NCBI RefSeq assembly: GCF_018881795.1
Contig: NZ_JACVPQ010000001.1
Coordinates: 283,275 to 347,274 of the forward strand
Direction of reading: 5' to 3'
DNA length: 64,000 nt
DNA from: Polynucleobacter sp. MWH-Jannik1A5
GTDB lineage: Bacteria; Pseudomonadota; Gammaproteobacteria; Burkholderiales; Burkholderiaceae
Both the position numbers and the translations under genes were made by a program. The notes below the pieces were generated by a model that had not been told where the DNA came from, searched no databases, and saw only the letters and a program-made list of their open reading frames with translations. Shown here piece by piece: positions 46,554 through 55,701 of this stretch (within the stretch, counting starts at the first letter, position 1; each line of letters opens with the position of its first letter).

Positions 46554-46922
46554 TTAAATCCGAGGGGGTTTGTAAATGTTACCTAGCGATTGGCCGAGTG
46601 CCAAAGTAGGAGCGTAAGGCAGTAGATTGTCCGCATACTGCAAAGGAGCAATCACGGAAGAAGCGGCTGTTAAATCAGCAATACCAACGCAGCACTGAGA
46701 AGCGGTATGGCACTTTGTAGCCACTTTCTTTGCCGACTTTTCTATCGATGAAGTGCAATCTTTACATTGCTTATGCTGCATATGAGAGTCAGCATTATCA
46801 GCATGAGTCGCAGCTTGGGACTGGTGCGCATGGTGTTGATCGGAAACGAATACGGGCATGCTAGCCGCATGAATCAGGCTAATAAAAAAACTTAAGCATA
46901 AGAAAACGCATAATTTCCGCAT
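46554..46922 (-). CDS. Exported His/Cys-rich protein, first gene of the copper operon
   Basis: 122 residues. The signal peptide (LCVFLCLSFFISLIHAAS) precedes a His-rich stretch (DQHHAHQSQAATHADNADSH) and Cys residues (CKDCTSS, CHTASQCC). It likely binds metal in the periplasm and may resemble DUF2946-type proteins. It heads the minus-strand operon that runs to 36779. Confidence 0.7.
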   Translation of the reverse strand: MRKLCVFLCLSFFISLIHAASMPVFVSDQHHAHQSQAATHADNADSHMQHKQCKDCTSSIEKSAKKVATKCHTASQCCVGIADLTAASSVIAPLQYADNLLPYAPTLALGQSLGNIYKPPRI

Positions 46923-47132
46923 TGCTAAACTTTATACTGAATTTGGCGTTTTGTCAGCCTTACCCTTCACTTTTTTGAGTCTAGGCATTAACTTATTGAG
47001 CTATTGAGGCTATAAACCCAAGCAAATTCAAGAAGATGTGAATAATCCATTGGGTTTGGGAAGGTGCGTTTATCGTAAAGTGCTACAAGAAACCCCACCA
47101 TCCCCACCAAAGAGATAGTAGATACGAATTCC
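46923..47132. other. Divergent promoter region of the copper operon
   Basis: 210 bp between the His/Cys-rich gene and the ATP-grasp-like gene. No CueR-type dyad is evident. On the minus strand CTGACA and TATAAA lie 15 bp apart near the leftward gene and could be promoter elements, but the spacing is short. Confidence 0.3.
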
Positions 47133-48401
47133 ATGTCAGATAAAGCCACCAAACTCAATGCCCAGTGCAACTGCATCAGCGTTGACAAACAGAAACTAGA
47201 TATTGAGGTTCATCGCCTTATTAGTGATCTGGACCTTGCTGATTCAACTGCTACAAAGATAGGCTCGATGCTCTCAAGTAGCGGAGTATTTATTGACCAA
47301 GCCGCCTTAGATCAGATGAAAGCATTAGTAAAAGCGGTCTATAAAGTTTGCGAAATGCCTTTATTTCAAAAATTAGTTCTTGAGCAAGCTCCATCCATTG
47401 CTAGACATCAACAAAGTACAAGTGGTGTTTTTTATGGATTTGATTTTCACCTAGGGGTAAATGGCCCGCAATTAATTGAAATCAATACCAATGCAGGCGG
47501 CGCTATGATTTCTGCCCTTGAAATTGGGGCATCGATAAATTGCTGTGAGCCAGTAGAGAGACGCTTGGGAGCAAGAAATATGCCCAATGAAATTTATGAG
47601 ACTTTTCTGGATATGTTTACCCGGGAGTGGAGATCCTTCAATAGGGATCCTTCTGCGCAATTAAAGACGATTGCAATCGTTGATGAGAGTCCAACTGAAC
47701 AATTCTTATATCCTGAGTTTCAACTCTTCCAAGCCCTGTTTCAAAAGCATGGAATCACGACAATCATCACCTCTCCAGATGGTCTCGTAATTAAAGATCA
47801 AAAGGTTTACTTCGGCGAAGTCCAAATTGACTTAATCTATAACCGAACGACCGACTTTTATTTTCAAGGTTCATCATACGAAGCGCTTAGAGACGCTTAT
47901 CTTCAAGATCTTGTAGCCATCACCCCAAACCCCTTTAATCATGCAGTATTTGCCAATAAAGATAACCTTTGCATCTTAAGCAATCGGGAACATCTTGACT
48001 CCCTAGGGGTTGACTTGGCTATACAAGAAATACTCCTAAGCCACATTCCGGAGACTGTAAAAGTGTCCTCTAAAAACGAAGAATCTCTTTGGACAAATCG
48101 CAAAGACTACTTTTTCAAGCCCAGTCAAGGCTATGGGAGTCGCGCTGTATATCGCGGAGATAAATTAACTAAAGGCGTATGGGGTCAAATTAAGGATAAA
48201 AGCTATATTGCACAAAAAGTAATTCCACCAAGCAAACGAACCATCACGATTGATGGTAATGAGGTTGATCTTAAAGTCGATATTAGAGATTATGTCTTTG
48301 AAGGTAATTCACTCATTTCAGTAAGTCGCATATACCAAGGGCAAACAACAAATTTAAGAACCTTGGGAGGCGGCTTCTCACCTCTTTATGGCGTAGACTA
48401 A
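47133..48401 (+). CDS. ATP-grasp-like protein of the copper island
   Basis: 422 residues. An N-terminal Cys pair (NAQCNCISVD) is followed by a helical region and a fold resembling circularly permuted ATP-grasp peptide ligases: GVFYGFDFHLGVNGPQLIEI with INTNAGGA, KDYFFKPSQGYGSRAVYRG (ATP-binding Lys) and YIAQKVIPP. Such enzymes make amide bonds with ATP. It is divergent from the copper operon and not a usual member of copper clusters. Its substrate is unknown; a thiol peptide is one possibility. Confidence 0.65.
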   Translation: MSDKATKLNAQCNCISVDKQKLDIEVHRLISDLDLADSTATKIGSMLSSSGVFIDQAALDQMKALVKAVYKVCEMPLFQKLVLEQAPSIARHQQSTSGVFYGFDFHLGVNGPQLIEINTNAGGAMISALEIGASINCCEPVERRLGARNMPNEIYETFLDMFTREWRSFNRDPSAQLKTIAIVDESPTEQFLYPEFQLFQALFQKHGITTIITSPDGLVIKDQKVYFGEVQIDLIYNRTTDFYFQGSSYEALRDAYLQDLVAITPNPFNHAVFANKDNLCILSNREHLDSLGVDLAIQEILLSHIPETVKVSSKNEESLWTNRKDYFFKPSQGYGSRAVYRGDKLTKGVWGQIKDKSYIAQKVIPPSKRTITIDGNEVDLKVDIRDYVFEGNSLISVSRIYQGQTTNLRTLGGGFSPLYGVD

Positions 48402-48602
48402 GACTGATAAGGTTTAAGACACAATTTAAATTTCTATCTTCTTTAATTCTGAAATTGCAATCAAATAAGCTCAGTCACTAAAATTACTGCGACTACTTCT
48501 GGCCGATTTGAGTCATCTGAGTGAATTCAATCAATTTGGATCTTATCGACCCAAGGGAGACCTTGGAGGACAAGTCCAGTAACTCATCCCCCTAGTGTGT
48601 TA

Positions 48603-49103
48603 CTACCTTGACCGATCCATCCACATATAGTTCTGCTGCATCATTTGGTTCATCATATTCTGCTGCATACCCATGTATTGATCCATCATGTATTGGCGTT
48701 GCTTTAACTGCTCAGGTGTTAATTTAGAGTAATAGGGGCCCATACCATTCCAACCCATCATGTGTCCACCCATCATGCCGCCGTTACCACCACAACAACC
48801 CATCATTCCCGAACCCCACATGCCTTGCATCATATTCATGTTGCCCTGCATTGTGCTCCAGTGAGCCTGCATCAGCTTTTGCCTTTCTTGCGGATCTTGA
48901 GTTGCACGGATCTGATCCATCTGCTGTTGCATCTTTTTAAAGTTCTCTTGAATTTGAGCGGCTTGCTTATCAAACTCCGCTACATCAACATTTTTTTGTT
49001 GTGTCTGTGAGGCTTTAGTGCCTGCCCCTGCTGATTGCGCCAAAACGGGCGCACTTAGTAAAACACCTAAACTTAAAATCCCAACCCATCCTAGCTTTTT
49101 CAT
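48603..49103 (-). CDS. Exported Met-rich protein
   Basis: 166 residues from Met 49103 (MKKLGWVGILSLGVLLSAPV), a signal peptide. The mature protein has a Gln-rich helical region then a dense Met/Gly segment (GMWGSGMMGCCGGNGGMMGG) and Met-Gln runs to the end. The Met clusters and CC pair point to Cu(I) or other soft-metal binding in the periplasm. It lies between the metal ATPase and the copper genes. Confidence 0.7.
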   Translation of the reverse strand: MKKLGWVGILSLGVLLSAPVLAQSAGAGTKASQTQQKNVDVAEFDKQAAQIQENFKKMQQQMDQIRATQDPQERQKLMQAHWSTMQGNMNMMQGMWGSGMMGCCGGNGGMMGGHMMGWNGMGPYYSKLTPEQLKQRQYMMDQYMGMQQNMMNQMMQQNYMWMDRSR

Positions 49104-49144
49104 TTTAGTACTCCTTGAGTTAACTGCTTGATATGAACTAACAC

Positions 49145-51325
49145 CTAGCTTCTTAATAACCGCAATCCATTTGCCACTACTAGCAAGCTCGCACCCATAT
49201 CCGCAAATACCGCCATCCACATCGTGGCTTGCCCTGTAAAGGTAAGCACAAGGAAAATAGCTTTAATGCCAAGAGCAAGAACAATGTTTTGAGTCAGAAT
49301 TAGAGCGGTTGATTTGGATAGCCGAATAAAGGTAGCAATCTTGCGTAAATCATCATCCATTAGCGCAACATCAGCAGTCTCTATCGCAGTATCGGTTCCA
49401 GCCGCCCCCATCGCAAATCCAATACTTGCTCTTGCTAAAGCGGGGGCATCATTAATGCCATCTCCAACCATGCCTACCTTTACATTGGGATCCTTTTTTA
49501 GGCGACTGTCAATTATTTTGAGCTTATCTTCAGGCAATAAATTACCCATAATCTCATCGACACCCACCTGTTTACCTATTGCCTTAGCGGTGTGCTGATT
49601 GTCACCAGTGAGCATGATGGTAGTCACGCCTAATTGGTGAAGCTCATCAATAGCCTGCTTGCTTGTTTCTCTAACAGTATCGGCCACCGCAATAATGGCT
49701 AAAACCTCTGTTTGGTTGGTAAGCAATACGGCCGTTTTGCCTTGCTGCTCTAGTGGTAATAAACGATTCTCAATATCATCAGAGCACAAACCCAATTCTT
49801 CAATCAGTCGATGATTGCCAAGGTAATACAAATTACCCTCAATAACGCCTTTGACACCGCGACCCAGAATCGCCTCAAAGCTATCTACAGTCTTTAAATC
49901 ATTCTTTTGCTCTTGATTAGCATGGGCAATTGCTAGAGATACGGGATGATCAGATCGTGCCGCAAGACTGATGGCAATTTCGTGAATATGCTTGTCATTG
50001 CTACTTAATGCAAAAAAGTCCGTTTGTGCAGGCTTCCCGTAGGTTAGTGTCCCTGTCTTATCTACTGCTAAGACCTTCATGCTCCGTCCTGCTTCTAAAA
50101 AAGCGCCTCCTTTAATTAAGATGCCTTTTCTTGCAGCGGCTGCTAAGCCACTCACAATCGTTACTGGTGTTGAGATCACCAAAGCACAAGGGCAGGCAAT
50201 CACTAACATGACTAATGCTTTATAGATCCACTCTTGCCATGACTGCGCCATTAACAATGGAGGCAAAACAGCGACTAACACCGCAAGCAAAAAAACAGCT
50301 GGCGTATAGATCTTGGCGAATTGATCAACAAAACGCTGGGTGGGCGCACGACTTCCTTGCGCTGCTTCAACTGCATGAATAATTCGAGCTAGCGTTGAAT
50401 GAGTCGCTTCTGCAGTAACTTTGTATTCGAACGATCCTGTCTGATTGATCGTTCCTGCAAATACCTCATCGCCAACTATCTTATCGACGGGTAGGCTCTC
50501 ACCCGTGATTGGCGCTTGATTTACTGCCGAGTTACCACTTATTAATATGCCGTCTAAAGCTATTCGCTCTCCAGGACGCACTCGAACTAAAGCACCTAAA
50601 GCGATAGCCTTTACATCCGTTAGCACCCAAGAGCCATCGGCTTGCTGAACGGTTGCGGTTTCAGGGGTGAGGTCTAATAAGCCACGAATCGCATTACGAG
50701 CACGATCTAATGACTTGGCTTCAATTACTTCAGCTAGAGTAAATAAGAACATCACCATGGCGGCTTCTGGCCAACTTCCAATCGCCATCGCACCTGTGAC
50801 TGCAATTGACATTAAGGCATTGATATTGAGATTGCCATTCTTTAATGCAATCCAGCCCTTTTTATAGGTGGTCAGGCCACCTGAAGCAATTGAGGCGATT
50901 ACTAGAGCAATGACAATCCACTGATTACCAAGTTGCAGCAATTCCATGATTTCAGCCAAGGTTGCAGTGATACCTGCAACAGCCAATGGCCACCAATTTT
51001 TTTTAGGTATAGGCTCAATCGAGCTGTCCTTTGTAGAAGTCTGACCACTTTGTAGCACCGCCTGCATTCCAATTGAACCCAAAGCGGACTCGATAGCGTC
51101 AAGTGAGTTGAGATTGTGACCAACCGTGAGTATCCTTTGCATTAAGTTAAAGTCCAGCGACTCAATGCCGCTTACACTAACTAGCTTTTTGCGAATAAGC
51201 GCCTCTTCAGTTGGGCAGTCCATATTTTCAATGCGATAGATGGCCTTATTCTTGCTCGGTATTTCAGAAGCCTTTGTCACAGGGGTTGATGTTGAACAAC
51301 TACAGGAGGTATTGCATTCGCTCAT
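49145..51325 (-). CDS. Pb/Cd/Zn-translocating P1B-2 type ATPase
   Basis: 726 residues. The N-terminus has Cys clusters (SECNTSCSCSTS) and an HMA domain with IENMDCPTEEAL. The core shows VIACPCALVISTP, VDKTGTLTYGKP and [13 protein letters not shown]. Lys in GIKAIFLVL and Asp in VFADMGASLLV are the P1B-2 signature for divalent soft metals. It is divergent from a CadR/PbrR regulator, and its promoter matches the Pb-responsive type. ZntA/CadA/PbrA are the close families. Confidence 0.92.
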   Translation of the reverse strand: MSECNTSCSCSTSTPVTKASEIPSKNKAIYRIENMDCPTEEALIRKKLVSVSGIESLDFNLMQRILTVGHNLNSLDAIESALGSIGMQAVLQSGQTSTKDSSIEPIPKKNWWPLAVAGITATLAEIMELLQLGNQWIVIALVIASIASGGLTTYKKGWIALKNGNLNINALMSIAVTGAMAIGSWPEAAMVMFLFTLAEVIEAKSLDRARNAIRGLLDLTPETATVQQADGSWVLTDVKAIALGALVRVRPGERIALDGILISGNSAVNQAPITGESLPVDKIVGDEVFAGTINQTGSFEYKVTAEATHSTLARIIHAVEAAQGSRAPTQRFVDQFAKIYTPAVFLLAVLVAVLPPLLMAQSWQEWIYKALVMLVIACPCALVISTPVTIVSGLAAAARKGILIKGGAFLEAGRSMKVLAVDKTGTLTYGKPAQTDFFALSSNDKHIHEIAISLAARSDHPVSLAIAHANQEQKNDLKTVDSFEAILGRGVKGVIEGNLYYLGNHRLIEELGLCSDDIENRLLPLEQQGKTAVLLTNQTEVLAIIAVADTVRETSKQAIDELHQLGVTTIMLTGDNQHTAKAIGKQVGVDEIMGNLLPEDKLKIIDSRLKKDPNVKVGMVGDGINDAPALARASIGFAMGAAGTDTAIETADVALMDDDLRKIATFIRLSKSTALILTQNIVLALGIKAIFLVLTFTGQATMWMAVFADMGASLLVVANGLRLLRS

Positions 51326-51360
51326 AGCGGAAACCTAAATGATGAAGACATAAAACATTT

Positions 51361-51387
51361 AACACCCTATAGTAACTATAGAGTCAA
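51361..51387 (-). promoter_or_regulatory. MerR-family (CadR/PbrR-type) promoter-operator
   Basis: Read on the minus strand, TTGACT (-35) and a TTAAAT-like -10 are 19 bp apart, the overlong spacing of MerR-type promoters. A perfect 15-bp dyad CTATAGTAACTATAG (51367-51381) fills the spacer. This layout matches my recollection of the pbrA promoter. It drives the ATPase and lies 97 bp or less from the regulator start. Confidence 0.75.
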
Positions 51388-51423
51388 GGGATTAGAATAA
51401 AAATGTAAAAACTTGGAGGTCAA

Positions 51424-51822
51424 ATGAGAATTGGTGAACTAGCAACAGCCACAAGCACTCAAGTGGAAACTATTCGGTTTTATGAACAAGAGGGTTTGTT
51501 AGCAAAACCGGCTCGATCTGAGGGTAACTTCCGAATCTACGGGGATCAGCACCTGCAACGCCTTACATTTATTCGCCACTGCCGCTCGCTGGACATGACC
51601 TTAAGTGAAATTCGTCAATTACTTCGCTTAAAAGATTTGCCCGATGAAAACTGTGATGCAGTAAATGAATTGCTTGATGCCCATATTGAAGGTGTAAGCA
51701 ATCGAATTAATGAGCTACGCCAACTTGAGCGACAATTAAAGCTGCTCAGAAAACAATGTCATGCGAATCAGGACTCAGCACATTGCGGGATCTTAAATAA
51801 ATTATCGCTACCCGTGAAGTAA
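51424..51822 (+). CDS. MerR family regulator, CadR/PbrR-like
   Basis: 132 residues. The winged helix (MRIGELATATSTQVETIRFY, then QEGLLAKPARSEGNFRIY) is followed by the dimerisation helix and metal site: Cys77 (ENCDAVN), Cys112 and Cys121 (QCHANQDSAHCGIL). These positions match the metal-binding cysteines of CadR and PbrR. It represses, then activates on metal binding, the divergent ATPase gene through the dyad at 51367. Confidence 0.92.
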   Translation: MRIGELATATSTQVETIRFYEQEGLLAKPARSEGNFRIYGDQHLQRLTFIRHCRSLDMTLSEIRQLLRLKDLPDENCDAVNELLDAHIEGVSNRINELRQLERQLKLLRKQCHANQDSAHCGILNKLSLPVK

Positions 51823-52013
51823 AAAAGAGGTGACACTACCGCCTCTTATTAGCCGAAAGCAGTCATCGGCCTTTTGCCGATTTACCAATAACCAATCGTT
51901 AACACCCAAGGAACCCTGTCTAAAGCCAATTCGACATTTTTAAGCCCGTTGGGAACAATAGACAATATTGGGTCGTTGTGAGTGGGAATGTTAAGCACTG
52001 ATTAGCCGTGAGC

Positions 52014-52028
52014 GTCTCGAAACACGAC
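52014..52028. repeat. Palindromic site E1 (reversed)
   Basis: GTCT, centre CGAAACA (reverse complement of the TGTTTCG centre of sites B and C), CGAC. The arms are degenerate. Confidence 0.45.
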
Positions 52029-52030
52029 GG

Positions 52031-52048
52031 TTGTCGGGTTAACCGACA
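52031..52048. repeat. Palindromic site E2
   Basis: TTGTCG, centre GGTTAAC, CGACA. The 18-bp segment is repeated exactly in inverted orientation at 59194-59211. Confidence 0.6.
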
Positions 52049-52184
52049 TAGTAGGATGCCGTTAGCAATGGACCGATAACGACCCAAAACCAACTATAGA
52101 TGGGCGCTGTCTTTACTATTCAGCGAGGTTAATCCAGATCATTTAGGGCGACCCAGAGTACAGACTAGATTGAGCTGATTTAGG

Positions 52185-52553
52185 CTATAAATTAAATCCT
52201 GCTGTAATCACTTTCGCTTTTATCTTGATAACTGCTATAGCCTTAGCTCCCTTGGGAATAGCGAAATTACCTTTCACTTCCAATTTGCCTCCATTAGGCA
52301 GTAGCTCATAATCTTTTTTATCTGATCCAATTAAGACTGTCAGCTTTGCGGTCCCACCATCTATAGGTATCGGTTTACCGTGGTCCGTCAAATACAGCGA
52401 TAGGCTATCAGGCTTTGCAACCAATTCAACATCAATGTCCTTAGCCTCTACTATGACACCGCCATGCATTGGCTTTAAATCATGGCCGGCTCCAGCATGG
52501 GCTGGACCAATAAAACTGATTAGCAAGGTTGCAATCACCATCATTGATTTCAT
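52185..52553 (-). CDS. Small exported protein of the metal RND operon
   Basis: 122 residues with a signal peptide (MVIATLLISFIGPAHAG). The mature start GAGHDLKPMHGGVIVEAKD is typical of small periplasmic proteins encoded with HME-RND pumps. The rest is a beta-rich domain. It follows the pump gene by 15 bp. It may bind or deliver metal; no established name. Confidence 0.75.
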   Translation of the reverse strand: MKSMMVIATLLISFIGPAHAGAGHDLKPMHGGVIVEAKDIDVELVAKPDSLSLYLTDHGKPIPIDGGTAKLTVLIGSDKKDYELLPNGGKLEVKGNFAIPKGAKAIAVIKIKAKVITAGFNL

Positions 52554-52568
52554 ATAAACCCCTTTAAA

Positions 52569-55500
52569 TTAAAATACTTCGTTAGTTTTCATATTGCTCA
52601 AGGCTATTTCAGATGCTTTTTTCCCGTAAAGCCAAAACATGGCTGGCGTTAAAAAGGTATCCAATAAGGTAGAGCTGATGAGCCCGGAGAAAATAACAAC
52701 TGCTACTGGATGCAATATCTCTGTACCAGGACGCTCTGCTTCAAATAACAATGGTGCCAAGGCAAAAGCTGTGACCAAAGCTGTCATTAGTACAGGACTT
52801 AAGCGCTCAATTGATCCGCGAATAATCATTGCCAGACTAAACGATTCACCTTCTGACTGCATCAAATTTAAGTAATGGCTAATTTTTAAGATTCCGTTAC
52901 GCACAGATATTCCTGCTAGCGTGATAAATCCTATTAATGCAGCAATCGAGAGTGGCTGGCCTGAAATCCACAAACCAATCACTGCTCCGACCATAGCTAA
53001 GGGAATGTTAGACATAATCATTAAAGATAGGCGCATGGACTTATAGCGGTTATTTAAAACCGCAAACATCAAAAGAAATGATCCAATCGATAGCAAACCA
53101 ATTACTTTAGATGCCTCTTCTTGCGCTTTAAATTGACCATCTAAAGTAATAAAGTAACCCTCTGGAAGAGTCTGATTAGAGATCACAGTTCTAATATCAG
53201 CCACGATATCTGACAGGGCACGCTTGGAGGCATTAGCCGATAAGACAATTCTTCGCTTACCGCCGTCTCTGCTAATTTGATTTGGGCCATCCCCATCCTC
53301 AATGCTAGCAATTTTGGAGAGTGGAATTTTTCCATTTGGCGTATCAATCAAGATATCAGCAAGCCCTTCTAAATTTCTTGCTGAGTCTGGTAACTTGATC
53401 ACTAAGGCAAACCGTCGATTACCCTCAATAATTTGCGAGAGCCTCTCCCCTTCAACCATGCCCTGCAAGGTGGCCATAATCTGAGATGTTGAAACTCCAT
53501 ATTGCGCCGCCTTATCGTAATCAATTCGGACCTTAATTTGTGGTGCTAAAACCTGCTTTTCTATTTCTAGATCAACTAAGCCTTCAATGCCTGCCAATTT
53601 CGATCTTAGAAGGTCGGCTTGGCTACGCAGCACGTCCAAATCATCGCCAAAGATCTTAATAGCAATTTGCGATCGCACTCCTGAAAGCATGTGATCTATT
53701 CGATGTGAGATTGGCTGACCGATCGCAATTGCAGCGGGTAAGTTAACTAATCTTGACCTGATATCTGCCTGTATCTCAGCCATGGAGCGATCTAAATCTC
53801 CCGCAGGCTTTAAACCAACATCTAACTCGCTCACATGTACACCTTCCGCATGCTCGTCCAATTCTGCGCGGCCACTCCTGCGTCCAACATAAGTCACTTC
53901 TGGAACCTGCCTGACTAACTTTTCTGCTTGGCTAGCTACGCCCGCCGATTCAGAGAGAGAGACACCAGGATTTAAACGCAATCCGATCAGTAAAGTCCCT
54001 TCGTTAAAGGGCGGTAAAAATGCGCTCGCCATAAAGGGAACACTGGCAGCAGCGACTATGACGGATGCAAAAGCATACATCAGAGGCTTTTTAGGCGCCG
54101 CCAATAACCTTGATAACTGAACCTCATAATGGCTTTTAAGCCAAGTGACAATCTTTGTATCGTGATCCCTCAGGGACTGCATTGAGGGCAGCAAGTAAAA
54201 GCAGAGTACTGGCGTGATAGTGACTGAAACTAAAAGCGATGCAAGAGTAGAGACTATAAATGCAATACCCAAAGGCACAAATAGTCGCCCCTCTATACCT
54301 GGTAATGCAAATAATGGGATGAATACCAAAACGATGATGGCTGTAGCATAGATAATTCCGGTTCTTACCTCAAGCGATGCGGCTCTCACAATCGCTAGTG
54401 GACTTAATTGGTCTAAAGATGCTTTATCTAGATTTACTCTAAGGCGACGAATTACGTTTTCCACATCAACTACTGCATCATCAACCAGGCCGCCGATTCC
54501 AATGGCTAAGCCTCCTAAGGTCATCGTATTAATTGATAAACCAAAGTACTTAAAAACTAGGGCAGTTAAGAGAATTGAAACTGGAATTGCTGTTAATGAG
54601 ATGAGGACCGGGCGAATTGTTCCTAAAAAGAAATACAGCACTACAGCAACAAAGATTGATGCGCCAATCAGCTTACCCTCTAAAGTGCTAATGGATGCAT
54701 CAATAAAGCTCGCCTGCCTAAATGTTACTTTTGGAGCTTCCATGCCAGTTGGCAAGCCCTGCTTTAATTCTGCAATAGCCGATTCAATCTTTTTTGTTAG
54801 CGCTACCGTATCTGCTGAAGGTTGTTTTTGTACACCTAGAATGACTGCTGGCCCACCTTCATAACCGGCATCGCCTCGCTTAACTGCTGGTGCAAAAGTA
54901 ATATCTGCAACTTGTCTTAAAAGTATTGTTTGTCCATTGCGGTTCGATACGGCAATGTTCTTTAAATCTTCAAGGCTAGAGGTTCGCCCTATATGACGAA
55001 TAAGATACTCACGATTATTGGACTCAAGAAATCCACCAGACGTATTTGCAGAGTAGCCCCGCAATGCATCTTCAATCTGCAATATGCTAAGGCCTAGCTC
55101 CGCCATACGGCGAGTATTGGGTTGCACTTGAAACTGCCTGACTTGCCCACCTATAGGAATGACTTGCGCTACCCCGGGGATAGCCATCAATCTGGGTCGC
55201 AAAACCCAATCAGCATACTCGCGAACCTGCATGGATGAAATCTTAGATTCATCAATCGGAATGGCAATTTGCATAATCTCACCCATGATCGAACTAATGG
55301 GCCCCATGCGCGAAACAATGCCATCCGGAATTGCTCCCTCCATAGATGACAGTCTTTCTGAAACCATTTGTCTGGCGCGATAGATGTCTACAGTCCAGTC
55401 AAAAGTAACGTATATGAAAGAGAGGCCGGCGCTAGATACTGAGCGAATAGCCTCTACTCCCGGTAAACCATTCATAGCCGTTTCGAGTGGGAATGTAATG

Positions 55501-55691
55501 AGTTGTTCAACTTCTTCTGAAGCCATTCCGCCAGCCTCGGTCATGATGGTGACAGTAGGCTTATTCAGATCGGGAAAGACATCCACAGGCATCTTGCTTA
55601 AGGTGTAGGCACCATAGAACATAGATATAGCACCGAGCAAAATCACTATCATGCGATTTTTTAAGCTGAAATCTAATAACCAAGTAAACAT
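52569..55691 (-). CDS. Heavy-metal RND pump (CusA/CzcA family)
   Basis: 1040 residues with the RND layout of twelve membrane helices and two large periplasmic loops. The N-terminus MFTWLLDFSLKNRMIVILLG and KMPVDVFPDLNKPTVTI are family hallmarks. TM4 carries GIGGLVDDAVVDVENVIRRL, which differs from the Zn/Co type (DFGxxxDGA) and Cu/Ag type (AIGxMVDAA) and fits the HME5 group as I recall it, whose substrate is not established. It exports cytoplasmic or periplasmic metal with the adaptor and TolC genes of this operon. Confidence 0.9.
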   Translation of the reverse strand: MFTWLLDFSLKNRMIVILLGAISMFYGAYTLSKMPVDVFPDLNKPTVTIMTEAGGMASEEVEQLITFPLETAMNGLPGVEAIRSVSSAGLSFIYVTFDWTVDIYRARQMVSERLSSMEGAIPDGIVSRMGPISSIMGEIMQIAIPIDESKISSMQVREYADWVLRPRLMAIPGVAQVIPIGGQVRQFQVQPNTRRMAELGLSILQIEDALRGYSANTSGGFLESNNREYLIRHIGRTSSLEDLKNIAVSNRNGQTILLRQVADITFAPAVKRGDAGYEGGPAVILGVQKQPSADTVALTKKIESAIAELKQGLPTGMEAPKVTFRQASFIDASISTLEGKLIGASIFVAVVLYFFLGTIRPVLISLTAIPVSILLTALVFKYFGLSINTMTLGGLAIGIGGLVDDAVVDVENVIRRLRVNLDKASLDQLSPLAIVRAASLEVRTGIIYATAIIVLVFIPLFALPGIEGRLFVPLGIAFIVSTLASLLVSVTITPVLCFYLLPSMQSLRDHDTKIVTWLKSHYEVQLSRLLAAPKKPLMYAFASVIVAAASVPFMASAFLPPFNEGTLLIGLRLNPGVSLSESAGVASQAEKLVRQVPEVTYVGRRSGRAELDEHAEGVHVSELDVGLKPAGDLDRSMAEIQADIRSRLVNLPAAIAIGQPISHRIDHMLSGVRSQIAIKIFGDDLDVLRSQADLLRSKLAGIEGLVDLEIEKQVLAPQIKVRIDYDKAAQYGVSTSQIMATLQGMVEGERLSQIIEGNRRFALVIKLPDSARNLEGLADILIDTPNGKIPLSKIASIEDGDGPNQISRDGGKRRIVLSANASKRALSDIVADIRTVISNQTLPEGYFITLDGQFKAQEEASKVIGLLSIGSFLLMFAVLNNRYKSMRLSLMIMSNIPLAMVGAVIGLWISGQPLSIAALIGFITLAGISVRNGILKISHYLNLMQSEGESFSLAMIIRGSIERLSPVLMTALVTAFALAPLLFEAERPGTEILHPVAVVIFSGLISSTLLDTFLTPAMFWLYGKKASEIALSNMKTNEVF

Positions 55692-55701
55692 GTCTTAATC
55701 C

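Larger units (their letters stand above)
51823..52184. other. Noncoding junction with palindromic sites
   Basis: 362 bp without a gene between the CadR-type gene and the RND operon. It contains sites E1 and E2, and TTGGGTCGTTGT (51968) facing ATAACGACCCAA (52076), an 11-12 bp inverted pair flanking them. It looks like a module boundary. Confidence 0.5.

Noticed and set aside
46988-47188. 66-codon minus-strand ORF in the copper divergent promoter
   Set aside because: It overlaps the start of the ATP-grasp-like gene and has only one weak hydrophobic stretch and no ribosome site; too little to call.
51968-52087. Possible integron attC site
   Set aside because: Inverted TTGGGTCGTT/AACGACCCAA boxes and inner dyads recall an attC, but there is no integron integrase, no standard core-site consensus and no cassette array.
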